A stretch of DNA of 64,000 nt, from the NCBI RefSeq assembly GCF_013408445.1, contig NZ_JACBZL010000001.1, forward strand, positions 186,001 through 250,000, given 5' to 3'. Of the stretch, positions 25,581 to 34,661 are shown piece by piece. Origin of the DNA: Corynebacterium tuberculostearicum. Lineage in GTDB: Bacteria > Actinomycetota > Actinomycetes > Mycobacteriales > Mycobacteriaceae. A program made the translations under genes and the position numbers. The notes below the pieces were generated by a model, which was not told the origin of the DNA, searched no databases, and saw only the letters and a program-made list of their open reading frames with translations. Numbering within the stretch: position 1 is the stretch's first letter; each line of letters begins with the position of its first letter.

Positions 25581-26564
25581 TTAGGCCTTAATGAACGCAT
25601 CGCCGGTGCGCTCGGTGGTATGGCCGATGACGGGGTAGCCGGGAACCTCGCCGATGAGGAGGAGGCCGCCGGAAGTTTGGGCGTCGGCAAGCAGCACTAG
25701 CTCTTCCTCGCTCAAGGAGGTATCGAGGTGTGGGCGCACCCAGTCGAGATTGCGGCGAGAGCCGCCGGGGATGAAGCCCTCTGCCAGCGCTTCCTTTGCG
25801 CCTTCGATGGTGGGCACGGCGGAAAAATCGAGCTCCGCGGCGATGCCGGAGGCCCGGCACAGCTTGTATAAGTGGCCGAGCAACCCGAAGCCGGTGACAT
25901 CCGTGGCGGCACGCACGCCCGCCTCCACCGCGGCGCGGGCGGCCTCACGGTTCAAGGTGGTCATGGAATCGACCGCGGCCTGGGAGACCTCGCCGGTGGC
26001 CTTGTGCTTGTTGTTGAGGATGCCCACGCCAATGGGCTTGGTTAGGGTGATGGGCAGGCCGGGTTCGGCGGCGTCGTTGCGCATGAGCTTGTCGGGGGCC
26101 ACGATGCCGGTAGCTGCCATACCGTACAGGGGCTCGGGCGCGGTGATGGAATGCCCACCTGTTACGGAGATGCCGGCCTCGGTGGCTATATCCATGCCGC
26201 CGCGCAGGACCTCGCGCAGCACATCCAGGCCCAGCTTTTCATTGGGCCAGCCCACCAGGTTGATGGCGGTAACCGGGGTGCCACCCATGGCATAGACATC
26301 AGAGAGCGCATTGGCCGCGGCCACCCGCCCCCAGTCATAGGGGTCATTGAGCATGGGAGTGAAAAAGTCCGCGGTGGAGATAACCGCCAGGCCATCTTGA
26401 ATCTTTACGGCTGCGGCATCATCGCCATCGTCCAAGCCGACCAGCACGTTGGGGTCGGCCTTGCCAATGAGGCCTTCGACGGCGGATTCCAGCTGCCCAG
26501 CGGGGATCTTGCAGGCGCAGCCGCCACCAGCTGCGAAAGAGGTGAGCTTAATATCTTGGGTCAT
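25581..26564 (-). CDS. selD: Selenide, water dikinase
   Basis: Makes selenophosphate from selenide and ATP, the selenium donor for Sec-tRNA. The 327-residue protein has the glycine-rich N-terminus AAGGGCACKIP, where Cys16 and Lys19 match the catalytic Cys17/Lys20 of E. coli; it is a Cys form, not a selenoprotein itself. Further AIRS-type motifs are STADFFTPMLNDPYDWGRVAAANALSDVYAMGG and VTGGHSI. It is on the opposite strand to selA/selB and forms a small operon with the lipoprotein genes around it. Confidence 0.97.
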   Translation of the reverse strand: MTQDIKLTSFAAGGGCACKIPAGQLESAVEGLIGKADPNVLVGLDDGDDAAAVKIQDGLAVISTADFFTPMLNDPYDWGRVAAANALSDVYAMGGTPVTAINLVGWPNEKLGLDVLREVLRGGMDIATEAGISVTGGHSITAPEPLYGMAATGIVAPDKLMRNDAAEPGLPITLTKPIGVGILNNKHKATGEVSQAAVDSMTTLNREAARAAVEAGVRAATDVTGFGLLGHLYKLCRASGIAAELDFSAVPTIEGAKEALAEGFIPGGSRRNLDWVRPHLDTSLSEEELVLLADAQTSGGLLLIGEVPGYPVIGHTTERTGDAFIKA

Positions 26565-26576
26565 AGCGCCATTTTA

Positions 26577-27260
26577 CTAGCCCCAGGAAATTGCCTCCGC
26601 GCGGTCGAGGCGGTTGAAGGAGGGCACGTGGAAGTGGAACTGTGCCCCGTGGGGATCGCTTGCCGCATGGGCAGGTTCTGTAAAGGAAACCAGTGCGGTG
26701 CGATAGGTCTGGCCCACCTTGGGTATCGCAGGGACCTGGCTATATGGGCAGCTTGCCGCGGCGGAGTTGGGCACCTCATTGGCGCGCGAGCCATCAGCTG
26801 TAGCTGGTGCGAGGTCTGGAAGGGAGGTCGGTGCGGAGGTATCCGCTGCTCCGAGGTACGTCAGCGATACTGGGAAACAAATGGTGGAGGCGGACTCGGG
26901 GAGGGTGAAGTCTTCCGAAGAGCCGGTAGGGCGGATGTTGTCAGCGAGGCGTGGGGCATCTACCCGAACCTTAAAATAACTTATATTTCCCTCGCGAGAT
27001 TCTGTGAGGACGGAGGCCGTCTCGCCATAGCGCAAGTGGGTGCCAGGCTCGGTGGCAGTGAAGCCATGTGGGGCGCCGGCTGCGTCCTCGGTGAAGGCTT
27101 CCAGCTGCTGCGACTCCACCTCTGGTCGGGTCATGTTGGGGGACTCCGCAGGTGGGGAAGTGGCAGGGGAGCACGCGGTGGCGAGAAGGGCGAAGCCGAG
27201 TATGCAACCGGCGCCCGCGCGCCGGCCAATCTCTCGCCGCCTTAAACCTGATAGGAACAT
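26577..27260 (-). CDS. Lipoprotein of unknown function
   Basis: A 227-residue secreted lipoprotein. The basic N-terminus and hydrophobic segment end in the lipobox LLATAC at about residues 26-31, followed by a P/S/T-rich linker. No known domain is recognised. There are two further cysteines (ICFPV and SCPYSQ), which could form a disulfide. It ends 12 bp before the selD start and reads the same way. A role in selenium or formate metabolism is suggested only by position. Confidence 0.8.
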   Translation of the reverse strand: MFLSGLRRREIGRRAGAGCILGFALLATACSPATSPPAESPNMTRPEVESQQLEAFTEDAAGAPHGFTATEPGTHLRYGETASVLTESREGNISYFKVRVDAPRLADNIRPTGSSEDFTLPESASTICFPVSLTYLGAADTSAPTSLPDLAPATADGSRANEVPNSAAASCPYSQVPAIPKVGQTYRTALVSFTEPAHAASDPHGAQFHFHVPSFNRLDRAEAISWG

Positions 27261-27333
27261 AAGTAGAATCTTAGCCTGAATCTTAGAAAAACGTTAATTG
27301 TACGGAGAATCCCGGGAAATTTCTTCCCCCGTG

Positions 27334-27339
27334 TAAGGT
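27334..27339 (+). promoter_or_regulatory. -10 element upstream of tRNA-Sec
   Basis: TAAGGT ends eight bases before the first base of the tRNA, which fits a transcript starting at or just before the mature 5' end. No -35 is evident. selA and selB may be read from the same promoter. Confidence 0.45.
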
Positions 27340-27347
27340 GAGCACAC

Positions 27348-27442
27348 GGAGGCGTACGTGTCCTGGTGGGCGCCCCGGTCTTCAAAACCGGTGAGGCCGA
27401 GCATCTCGGTCTGGCAGGTTCGATTCCTGTCCGTCTCCGCCA
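27348..27442 (+). tRNA. selC: tRNA-Sec (anticodon TCA)
   Basis: A 95-nt tRNA with encoded CCA (27440-27442) and discriminator G. The acceptor begins GGAGGCG and ends CGTCTCC. The anticodon stem CCGGT/ACCGG carries loop CTTCAAA, reading UGA. The variable arm is long (GCCGAG-cat-CTCGGT), and the T arm has GGTTCGATTCC. The length, UCA anticodon and extended variable arm identify selenocysteine tRNA. selA starts 25 bases downstream, so selC-selA-selB form one block. Confidence 0.96.
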
Positions 27443-27467
27443 CCCGCGCGCAAGGAGGAATGCCACA

Positions 27468-28784
27468 GTGCCCACGCCCACGCCTGCTGCCAGCCCGGAT
27501 CCCCGCAGGAATATTCCCCGCATGGACGAGCTGCTCCAGCTGCCGGAAGTAGAATCCGCGCGCCAGCGCCTAGCCGAGCACGCCATCCGCGCGATTATCC
27601 AGGGCGCAGTCACCCAAGCGCGCCGCGGCCAGCTGCCGGTCAGCGATATACCCGCAGAAATTGCGCAGCGCCTGGAACAAAAGACAGCGCATTCCTTGCA
27701 GCCGGTCATTAACGCCACCGGCGTCATCATTCATACGAACCTAGGGCGTGCCCCGCTTCCCAGCGCCGCGGTAGAGGCCCTGCAGGCCGCTGCCTCCTAT
27801 ACGGATGTGGAAATGGACCTGGACTCGGGCAAGCGATCCAGAAATCGCGGTGCCGGCGCCAGGGCCGCACTGCTCGCGGCCTGCCCCGGTGCAGAAGATG
27901 CCCTCGTGGTCAATAACGGCGCTAGCGCCTTGCTGCTGGCTACCGCTGCGCTCGCTCCCGGCAAAGAGGTCATCATCTCGCGCGGCGAGCTCATTGAGAT
28001 AGGAGCTGGTTTTCGCCTGCCGGAGCTCATCGAGTCCACGGCCACGCGCCTCAAGGAAGTAGGCGCGACGAATCGCACGCACCTGGCCGATTATGAATGC
28101 GCGCTGGGCGATAACACCGGCGCCATCTTGAAGGTGCATCCTTCCAATTTCCGCATCGAGGGGTTTACCTCCGCAGTCGGGGTAGAGGATCTGCACCGCC
28201 TAGCGGTGGAGCACGATACGCGGCTCATCGTGGACTTGGGCTCCGGCCTGCTCACCCATGACCCAGCGCTGCCAGAGGAACCAGATATCCAGGCCCAGCT
28301 GCGCGCCGGCGCCGATATCGTCATAGCCTCCGGCGATAAGCTTCTCGGTGGCCCGCAGGCAGGAATCTTGCTCGGCACCCAGGAGGCGATTGCCGCGGTG
28401 AAGAAGCATCCGCTGGCGCGTGCGGTGCGCATAGATAAGCTGCGCCTCAACGCGCTGGAGGCGGCCATTTCAACGCCCTCGAATGCGGTGCAGGACGCCC
28501 TCCACCTCGATCCCCAGACCCACCGCGAGCGCACGGAAGCCATCGCGCAGGCAGTTGGGGCAGAAGTGGTGCCTCATGATGGCCGCGTGGGCGGCGGCGG
28601 GGCGCCGGAGTACCCGCTGCCCGGCTTCGCGGTTAGCCTGCCTGAGCACTATGCGGACGCGCTGCGCCGCCAGGACCCGCCCGTGGTAGGCCGCGTGCAT
28701 CAGGGCCGCTGCTTGGTGGATATTCGCTGCGTTCCCGCCCACCACGACGCCACGGTTATTGCCGCTATTAAGGCGGTAGGCTAG
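27468..28784 (+). CDS. selA: L-seryl-tRNA(Sec) selenium transferase
   Basis: PLP enzyme converting Ser-tRNA(Sec) to Sec-tRNA(Sec) with selenophosphate. The protein has 438 residues from GTG 27468, which has AAGGAGG nine bases upstream; the open frame extends back into the tRNA but that part is not coding. Motifs: VINATGVIIHTNLGRAPL near residue 75-95, and DIVIASGDKLLGGPQAGI with the PLP lysine at about 291. The C-terminus ends in VGRVHQGRCLVDIRCV. selB starts immediately after the stop. Confidence 0.96.
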   Translation: MPTPTPAASPDPRRNIPRMDELLQLPEVESARQRLAEHAIRAIIQGAVTQARRGQLPVSDIPAEIAQRLEQKTAHSLQPVINATGVIIHTNLGRAPLPSAAVEALQAAASYTDVEMDLDSGKRSRNRGAGARAALLAACPGAEDALVVNNGASALLLATAALAPGKEVIISRGELIEIGAGFRLPELIESTATRLKEVGATNRTHLADYECALGDNTGAILKVHPSNFRIEGFTSAVGVEDLHRLAVEHDTRLIVDLGSGLLTHDPALPEEPDIQAQLRAGADIVIASGDKLLGGPQAGILLGTQEAIAAVKKHPLARAVRIDKLRLNALEAAISTPSNAVQDALHLDPQTHRERTEAIAQAVGAEVVPHDGRVGGGGAPEYPLPGFAVSLPEHYADALRRQDPPVVGRVHQGRCLVDIRCVPAHHDATVIAAIKAVG

Positions 28785-30557
28785 GTGTACGTCGTCGCTA
28801 CTGCCGGCCATGTGGACCACGGCAAGTCCACCCTGGTGCGGGCTCTTACGGAGATGGACCCGGACCGGTGGGAGGAAGAAAAGCGCCGCGGTCTTACCAT
28901 TGACCTGGGGTTTGCCTGGACCACGCTGCCTTCTGGCGCGGATGTGGCTTTCGTAGATGTGCCCGGCCATGAAAAATTCCTAGGCAATATGCTCGCCGGC
29001 GTGGGCCCGGCCCCGGTCGTCCTCTTTGTTGTGGCGGCCGATGAGGGATGGCAGGCCCAGTCCACCGACCACCGCGATGCCTTGCGCGCGCTGGGAGTAG
29101 AGCACGGCATTATTGCGTTAACTCGCAGCGACCGCGCCACCGTGGACCGCACCGCAGAAATCCGAACGCAGCTGGCCGGCACCCCGCTTGCCGACGCCCC
29201 CATTATCCCCGTATCCGCCCCTACCGGCGACGGCATTGCGGCGCTGCGGCAGGCGCTCGATGAGGTCCTTGCCGATGTGCCCGCTCCCGATGCGCAGGCG
29301 CCCGTGCGCCTGTGGGTGGACCGCGCCTTTAGCGTGAAGGGCGCGGGCACCGTGGTTACCGGAACGCTCGCCGCGGGCACCCTGCGCGTGGGCGATAGCC
29401 TTAAGGTGGCCACGGCTGGTGGGGAAAGGGCTGTGGAGATCCGTGGCCTGCATAGTGAAAATCGCGAGCAGGATTCACTCGGCCCCGTCACTCGTGCGGC
29501 CGTCAACCTGCGCGGGGTGGATGCCGCCGATATCCACCGCGGCGACGTGCTGCTTACCCCGGGTGCGTGGCGCTTGGTGGACCACCTCGATGTCCGCCGC
29601 ACCTTTGGCGCGGATCTCGATGGGCTGCCCGATAACCTCGTCGTGCACACCGGTACCGCCGGGGTAGAGGCCCACCTGCGTCCCTTGTCTGCCGATTTCG
29701 CGCGCATCAGCCTGGCACACCCGCTGCCGCTGCGGCTCCTTGATCGTTTCGTAGTGCGCAGCCCTGGCGGCCGGCACGTCGTCGCTGGGGTAGAGGCAGT
29801 AGATCTGCGCCCGCCGGAGCTTAACCGGCGCGGTGACGCCCGCCGCCGCGCAGAAGAGCTCAGCGCCCAGGACTCTTTCCGCGATCCCGCCTCCTACCTG
29901 CGCCGCGTCGGCTTCGCCCGTGTGGATGACTTAGCCCGCGACGGCTTTATTACCGCAGCGCCGCCGCAAGGCATTATCGCCTTCCGCGACTGGTGGATTG
30001 CGGCCTCCCAGGTAACTCGGTGGAAGCACGCGCTTACCGACGCCCTGCAAGCCCACGCTGCTGCACATCCCCTGGCACCGGGAATGCCCCGCAAAGCAGC
30101 CTTGGATGCCCTCGGCCTGCAAGAAGAAGGCTTGCTGGGCCTTGCCATCGCGGCTACGAAGGCGGAAAGCAGTGAGGGAGTGTTGCGCTTTCCCGGGCAG
30201 CGGGCGGACCTCGGTGCGGCGGAGCGCGGGGTCGCTGCCATCGAGGAAAGGCTTAAGGTAGAACCTTTTGCGGCACCCGAGGCAGATGACCTAACGGAGC
30301 TGGGCCTGGGCCCAAAGGCACTTGCCGCCGCCGAGCGCGCCGGGCGCCTCCTGCGCCTCAAGCAGGGAATCGTGCTCTTGCCCTCGGCACCGGAGGAGGC
30401 GCGCCGGCGCCTTAGCGTACTGGAGCAACCCTTTACGCTTTCGGCAGCCCGTAAAGCGCTGGGCACCACGCGACGGGTAGCCATCCCGCTGCTGGAATAC
30501 CTCGACGCCCAGCGGATTACGCGCCGCGGCGACGGGGGCCAGCGCACCCTGCGCTAG
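28785..30557 (+). CDS. selB: Selenocysteine-specific elongation factor
   Basis: GTPase that brings Sec-tRNA(Sec) to UGA codons by binding SECIS RNA. The 590-residue protein starts at GTG 28785, right after the selA stop. The EF-Tu-like part has GHVDHGKST (8-16), TIDLGFAW and DVPGHEKF; the base-specificity motif is TRSD rather than the common (N/T)KxD. The C-terminal 240 residues form the winged-helix repeats that hold the SECIS loop. Its partner SECIS is at 20399-20440. Confidence 0.96.
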   Translation: MYVVATAGHVDHGKSTLVRALTEMDPDRWEEEKRRGLTIDLGFAWTTLPSGADVAFVDVPGHEKFLGNMLAGVGPAPVVLFVVAADEGWQAQSTDHRDALRALGVEHGIIALTRSDRATVDRTAEIRTQLAGTPLADAPIIPVSAPTGDGIAALRQALDEVLADVPAPDAQAPVRLWVDRAFSVKGAGTVVTGTLAAGTLRVGDSLKVATAGGERAVEIRGLHSENREQDSLGPVTRAAVNLRGVDAADIHRGDVLLTPGAWRLVDHLDVRRTFGADLDGLPDNLVVHTGTAGVEAHLRPLSADFARISLAHPLPLRLLDRFVVRSPGGRHVVAGVEAVDLRPPELNRRGDARRRAEELSAQDSFRDPASYLRRVGFARVDDLARDGFITAAPPQGIIAFRDWWIAASQVTRWKHALTDALQAHAAAHPLAPGMPRKAALDALGLQEEGLLGLAIAATKAESSEGVLRFPGQRADLGAAERGVAAIEERLKVEPFAAPEADDLTELGLGPKALAAAERAGRLLRLKQGIVLLPSAPEEARRRLSVLEQPFTLSAARKALGTTRRVAIPLLEYLDAQRITRRGDGGQRTLR

Positions 30558-30584
30558 CGAGGCCTCTGTGGCCGAGCATCGCAC

Positions 30585-31670
30585 CTATTTGCGGTGATTG
30601 CCCCCGCGGTGGTGAGACGTGTCGCGTGCCACGCGCCGGGCCCGCACGCGCGCGGATTCGGAGGAAAAGCGGCCCGGTTCTTCGGCTACCGGGAGCGCAC
30701 GCCAGCTGAAGTTCTGCTCTCCTGGGATAGAGGAGACCAACTCCGCCAGCTTGGCGCTGGCCTGCGGTTGTTGTGCTTGCTCATTGTGCTGCTGAGCTGG
30801 CGCATCTGGCTTAGCGGGTGCAGCCGGCTGGGCCTGCGGCCCTTTCGGGCGGCGCGAGCCGCTGGGCAGTGCCGTCACGATGGCTTCGCCGGAAAGCGTG
30901 TGCTCCCAGACCTCGGGCTGAGCCGGTGTGGCTGCGCGCGCGGCGGCGGGAATCGCAGGTTGTGGCGCGGGCACGCGCAGTGGCGGAACAGCGGGGGAGA
31001 AGAGCTCCGCGGTGGTGGCCTCATCGGCGGGGATATCGACGGCAAGCATGCCGTGGCTCGCGTAGGCGCGGGCAGAAAGCCCCGCCCCAGAACCGTGTGC
31101 CGCAGCGAATGCGGCGCGCAGTCCAGGGAGCGCGGCACTGTCGCCGAGGGGACCGAGAACCGTATCGTCGCAGGTCGCCACCGCGGTGCCGGCAAGGTCT
31201 TCCAGCGTGACGAAGAATTGCTGCGAGCCCATGCCATCAAGCTGGGCGGGCGATAGGTCGCCGGCGGCGGCATCGATTAGCACGCCTCGTCCGCCAGTTA
31301 GCAACGCAGTTCCTTGCGGCTGGTCATTGACCGGCACCATCCACGGCCACAGGCCCAGTGACACGGCAACTTCAACCTCGCCGTCCACGACCTCCACGGT
31401 GGCGATCGTCTGCGGCTGTGCGGAGGAAGCCTTCAATCGCTCCAAGGCGGGATACTCCGCCGCCTCGACCTCGTCCAGAAACCCTAAGAAGCCGAAGTCC
31501 GAGCGAACGCGCCAGCCGTTGGTGTAGGTATCGGGTTCTAGGGAGACGTCGACAAGCGCAGCGTGCTTCGCCACACCGGGGATACTCAATGCGGTGCCCA
31601 GCACTGGGTGCTCGAGGACCGCAACATGCTCCACGCCGAAGTAACTAGTCGCGAGCGGGTATAGCGCCAT
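30585..31670 (-). CDS. Hypothetical protein
   Basis: A 361-residue protein without membrane segment or signal peptide. The first 235 residues look globular (ATG start MALYPLATSYFGVEH). The remainder is rich in Ala, Pro and Gln (APAKPDAPAQQHNEQAQQPQA) and ends in an Arg-rich tail with HHRGGNHRK. I recognise no family. It is convergent with selB (27 bp gap) and divergent from the BCCT carrier, so neighbours do not suggest a function. Confidence 0.75.
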   Translation of the reverse strand: MALYPLATSYFGVEHVAVLEHPVLGTALSIPGVAKHAALVDVSLEPDTYTNGWRVRSDFGFLGFLDEVEAAEYPALERLKASSAQPQTIATVEVVDGEVEVAVSLGLWPWMVPVNDQPQGTALLTGGRGVLIDAAAGDLSPAQLDGMGSQQFFVTLEDLAGTAVATCDDTVLGPLGDSAALPGLRAAFAAAHGSGAGLSARAYASHGMLAVDIPADEATTAELFSPAVPPLRVPAPQPAIPAAARAATPAQPEVWEHTLSGEAIVTALPSGSRRPKGPQAQPAAPAKPDAPAQQHNEQAQQPQASAKLAELVSSIPGEQNFSWRALPVAEEPGRFSSESARVRARRVARDTSHHRGGNHRK

Positions 31671-31798
31671 AGAAAGTCACTCCCAAGGTTAAAGGCCGGT
31701 AAACAATTCGTAGCTCATTTTACGCATATGGGGGATAGGGCTGGCGCCAGCTTTATATCCTGCGAGTTTTCATTAATGTATAGACAGCTCTCTTAAAA

Positions 31799-33802
31799 GT
31801 GAAACCCGGAAAACAGAATAGGAGTAGAACCATCTCTTCTTCATCGTCTTCCTCATCCCGCCCTGTGCGTGGGGTGAATAATTCGGAGGAAAGCAAAAAG
31901 CGCACCCGCAATGCCAAGCGCATCTTAAAGGACATTATGTACCCGCATAATATCCACCCCGCGCTGGTACCGGGCGTCTCCATTGAGGACCAGAAGGTCA
32001 AGTACGGCGTGGATAAACCGATCCTCTTTGTGGTCGGCGGACTGGTCGTCGCCTTCGTAGTCTGGGGTGTGATTGCGCCCGAGCAGGTCTTCGATGCTTC
32101 TTCGACAGCGCTCGATTGGGTGATGCGTAACTTGGGCTGGATCTTTACCGCCCTGGCGACGTTCCTGATGTTTTTGCTCATCATCTTGGCCTTTTCAAAG
32201 TACGGCAAAATCCCTCTCGGGCTAGATGGGGAGAAGCCGGAATTTTCCACGGTGAGCTGGGCCGCGATGCTCTTTGGTGCCGGCATTGGCATCGGCATTA
32301 TCTTCTTCGGCCCCTTCGAGCCGCTGAGCTACTACCTTTCGCCGCGCCCTGGTGCCTATGAGGCTGCGAGCGATGAAGCGGTGCTGGGCGCCATGGCGCA
32401 GGCAGCCATGCACTGGGGCTTTAATGCCTGGGCAATTTACGCCATCGTGGGCCTGTGCGTGGCCTACGTCTCCTTCCGCCGCGGCCGCGTGCCGCTGATG
32501 AGCTCCATCCTGATGCCGCTCTTTGGCAATCGCTCCTCTGATTCCCTGCCCGCGCGCATCATCGATGGCCTGGCCATTATTGCCACTCTCTTCGGCACCG
32601 CCGCCACGCTGGGCATCGGTGCGCTGCAGATCGGCCGCGGCGTGGAATTGGTTAGCGGCTGGTCTACCACCGGCAATGCTGCGGCGCTGGTGATCATCGT
32701 GGTGCTGTCCATCGGAACGATCTTCTCGGCCGTCTCCGGCGTGGCCAAGGGCATTCGGTGGCTCTCCAATATCAATCTGGTGCTGGCCATGGCACTGGCC
32801 CTGTTCTTCTTCGTCGTGGGGCCGACCGCCTTCTTGGCCAATATGCTGCCGGCCGTGGTGATTGAATATCTCGATGAAATGCCGCAGATGCTCTCCGCCA
32901 ACATGGGCGAGGGCGAAGACATGGTGGCCTTCCTGTCCTCTTGGACCACCTTCTACTGGGCGTGGTGGGTATCCTGGTCGCCATTCGTGGGCGTCTTCGT
33001 AGCCAAGATTTCGCGCGGGCGAACCATCCGCCAGTTCGTGCTCGGTGTGTTGCTTATTCCCTCGGCCATCATTGTTGCCGCTTTTACCATCCTGGGCGGT
33101 ACCACCATTTGGTTGCAGCGCCGCGATGGCGATATCGCCTCAGATGGCACTATTGATTCCATGCCGGCGGCAGAAGACATCTTCTTCAAGGTCTTGGACC
33201 ACTTCCCAGGAGCGGAGTGGATGGCGCCCATCGTCATCATCATGCTGGTGGTCTTCTTCATTACCACGGCTGACTCCGCATCCATTGTGAACTCGCAGCT
33301 CACCCAGCGCGGCAACCCCAAGCCCAACCCGGCAGTAACGGTCTTTTGGGTGGTATGTATGGCTGGCATTGCCGTGGTCATTTTGCTTGCCGGTGGCCGT
33401 AATGCGCTGCAGGGCCTGCAGAACCTTATTACGGTGACGGCTTTGCCTTTCGCGGTTATCATCGTGCTCATGTGCATCGCGTTGGTGCGCGAGCTGCGCC
33501 ATGATCCTGCCTCCATCCGTCATTTCTACGAGGACGAAGCGGTCTCTAATGCGATCGTGCGGGGCGTGCGCGATTATGGCGATAACTTTGCCCTGTCTAT
33601 CGAGCCGACAGACGGCGACTACGCAACGGGCGCGCACTTTAACTCCACTGCAGCAGAGGTGACCGATTGGTACGCGCGCACGGACGAAGAGGGCCGCGCC
33701 GTGGGCTATGACTATGAGGCAGGCGAGTATGTGGACAACGATCCATCTATCAAGAATGGCGAGTTCATCTCTCCGGTACCGGAAGATAAGGAAGAAAATT
33801 AA
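31799..33802 (+). CDS. BCCT-family osmolyte transporter
   Basis: Betaine/choline/carnitine-type secondary carrier of the LeuT fold, about 667 residues with twelve membrane helices, probably taking up compatible solutes with Na+ or H+. The substrate-site helix FGAGIGIGIIFFGPFEPLSYY corresponds to the BetP Gly-rich helix, and FYWAWWVSWSPFVG is the BCCT Trp box. A long Ser-rich, then basic N-terminal tail and a roughly 100-residue charged C-terminal tail are typical of osmosensing forms. The GTG at 31799 has no good ribosome site, so the true start could be further in. Confidence 0.92.
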   Translation: MKPGKQNRSRTISSSSSSSSRPVRGVNNSEESKKRTRNAKRILKDIMYPHNIHPALVPGVSIEDQKVKYGVDKPILFVVGGLVVAFVVWGVIAPEQVFDASSTALDWVMRNLGWIFTALATFLMFLLIILAFSKYGKIPLGLDGEKPEFSTVSWAAMLFGAGIGIGIIFFGPFEPLSYYLSPRPGAYEAASDEAVLGAMAQAAMHWGFNAWAIYAIVGLCVAYVSFRRGRVPLMSSILMPLFGNRSSDSLPARIIDGLAIIATLFGTAATLGIGALQIGRGVELVSGWSTTGNAAALVIIVVLSIGTIFSAVSGVAKGIRWLSNINLVLAMALALFFFVVGPTAFLANMLPAVVIEYLDEMPQMLSANMGEGEDMVAFLSSWTTFYWAWWVSWSPFVGVFVAKISRGRTIRQFVLGVLLIPSAIIVAAFTILGGTTIWLQRRDGDIASDGTIDSMPAAEDIFFKVLDHFPGAEWMAPIVIIMLVVFFITTADSASIVNSQLTQRGNPKPNPAVTVFWVVCMAGIAVVILLAGGRNALQGLQNLITVTALPFAVIIVLMCIALVRELRHDPASIRHFYEDEAVSNAIVRGVRDYGDNFALSIEPTDGDYATGAHFNSTAAEVTDWYARTDEEGRAVGYDYEAGEYVDNDPSIKNGEFISPVPEDKEEN

Positions 33803-33823
33803 TACTTGACAATTATTGGCTGG

Positions 33824-33829
33824 TAGGGT
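33824..33829 (+). promoter_or_regulatory. -10 element of the ZIP gene, probably leaderless
   Basis: TAGGGT ends seven bases before ATG 33837, and no ribosome site is present. TTGACA at 33806-33811 is only 12 bp away, too close for a normal -35. Confidence 0.5.
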
Positions 33830-33836
33830 GCCAGCT

Positions 33837-34634
33837 ATGACTTTTAGTACCTTTGCCTTTGCCTTCGCCTTGGTGCTGCTGTCGGGTCTATCGACCTCGA
33901 TTGGCGGCGCTTTGGCGGTGGGAAGGCGCGAGCCGGGGCCGGCTTTTATGGCCGCTGCACTGGGGCTTTCGGCCGGCGTGATGCTGTATGTCTCCTTTAT
34001 GGAGATCCTGCCGGAAGGCATTGCGCAGCTTTCCGACGCCCTCGGCGAGGAAACCACCGGCACCTGGGCCGCCGTCGGGGCGTTCTTTGCTGGCATCGCC
34101 GTCATCGCCATCATTGACCGGCTCGTGCCGGAGGAGATTAATCCCCATGAGCCGGCCACCACGGCCGAAGAAGCCCGCCGCAAGAAGCTAATGAAAACTG
34201 GCGTATTTACCGCCTGCGCGCTGGGCCTGCACAATTTCCCTGAGGGATTCGCCACCTTCTTATCCGGTCTGGAATCTAAGGAAGTTGCGGTGCCGGTGGC
34301 GGTGGCCATCGCCATTCACAATATTCCGGAAGGCATTGCGGTGGCTGTTCCGCTGCGCGAGGCCACTGGCTCCCGCAAGAAGGCCTTTTGGTGGGCCACC
34401 TTGTCTGGACTGGCTGAGCCGCTCGGCGCGCTCATCGGCTTTGGCCTTCTCATGCCGGTTATTGGGCCGGCGACGATGGGCATTAGTTTCGCCGCCATCG
34501 CCGGCATTATGGTCTTCATCTCGCTGGATGAGCTATTGCCCACCGCTGAGGAGACCGGCGAGCACCATCACGCTATCTACGGTTTGATTGCCGGCATGGC
34601 CGTGATGGCGGTTTCGCTGATGCTATTTATGTAG
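33837..34634 (+). CDS. ZIP-family divalent metal transporter (ZupT type)
   Basis: A 265-residue importer of zinc or other divalent metals with eight membrane helices. The metal-site helices are HNFPEGFATF and AIHNIPEGIAVAVP, the ZIP HNxPEG repeats; FMEILPE in helix 2 and SLDELLP also match. There is a short loop with NPHEP and a HHH near the C-terminus. It follows the BCCT gene by 34 bp but has its own promoter. No Zur box could be identified with confidence. Confidence 0.94.
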   Translation: MTFSTFAFAFALVLLSGLSTSIGGALAVGRREPGPAFMAAALGLSAGVMLYVSFMEILPEGIAQLSDALGEETTGTWAAVGAFFAGIAVIAIIDRLVPEEINPHEPATTAEEARRKKLMKTGVFTACALGLHNFPEGFATFLSGLESKEVAVPVAVAIAIHNIPEGIAVAVPLREATGSRKKAFWWATLSGLAEPLGALIGFGLLMPVIGPATMGISFAAIAGIMVFISLDELLPTAEETGEHHHAIYGLIAGMAVMAVSLMLFM

Positions 34635-34654
34635 CCGGCTATGCAGCCGGGCTA
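34632..34654. terminator. Small hairpin between convergent genes
   Basis: CCGGCT-atgc-AGCCGG extends with TAG/CTA across one bulged base between the ZIP stop and the DUF808 stop. It has no T run and could slow polymerase from both sides. Confidence 0.4.
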
Positions 34655-34661
34655 CGGAGCG

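Noticed and set aside
27366..27467. selA starting inside the tRNA gene
   Set aside because: The bases are the body of tRNA-Sec; a GTG with AAGGAGG at 27468 gives the family start.
33806..33829. TTGACA/TAGGGT as a full promoter of the ZIP gene
   Set aside because: The spacer is only 12 bp; just the -10 element is kept.
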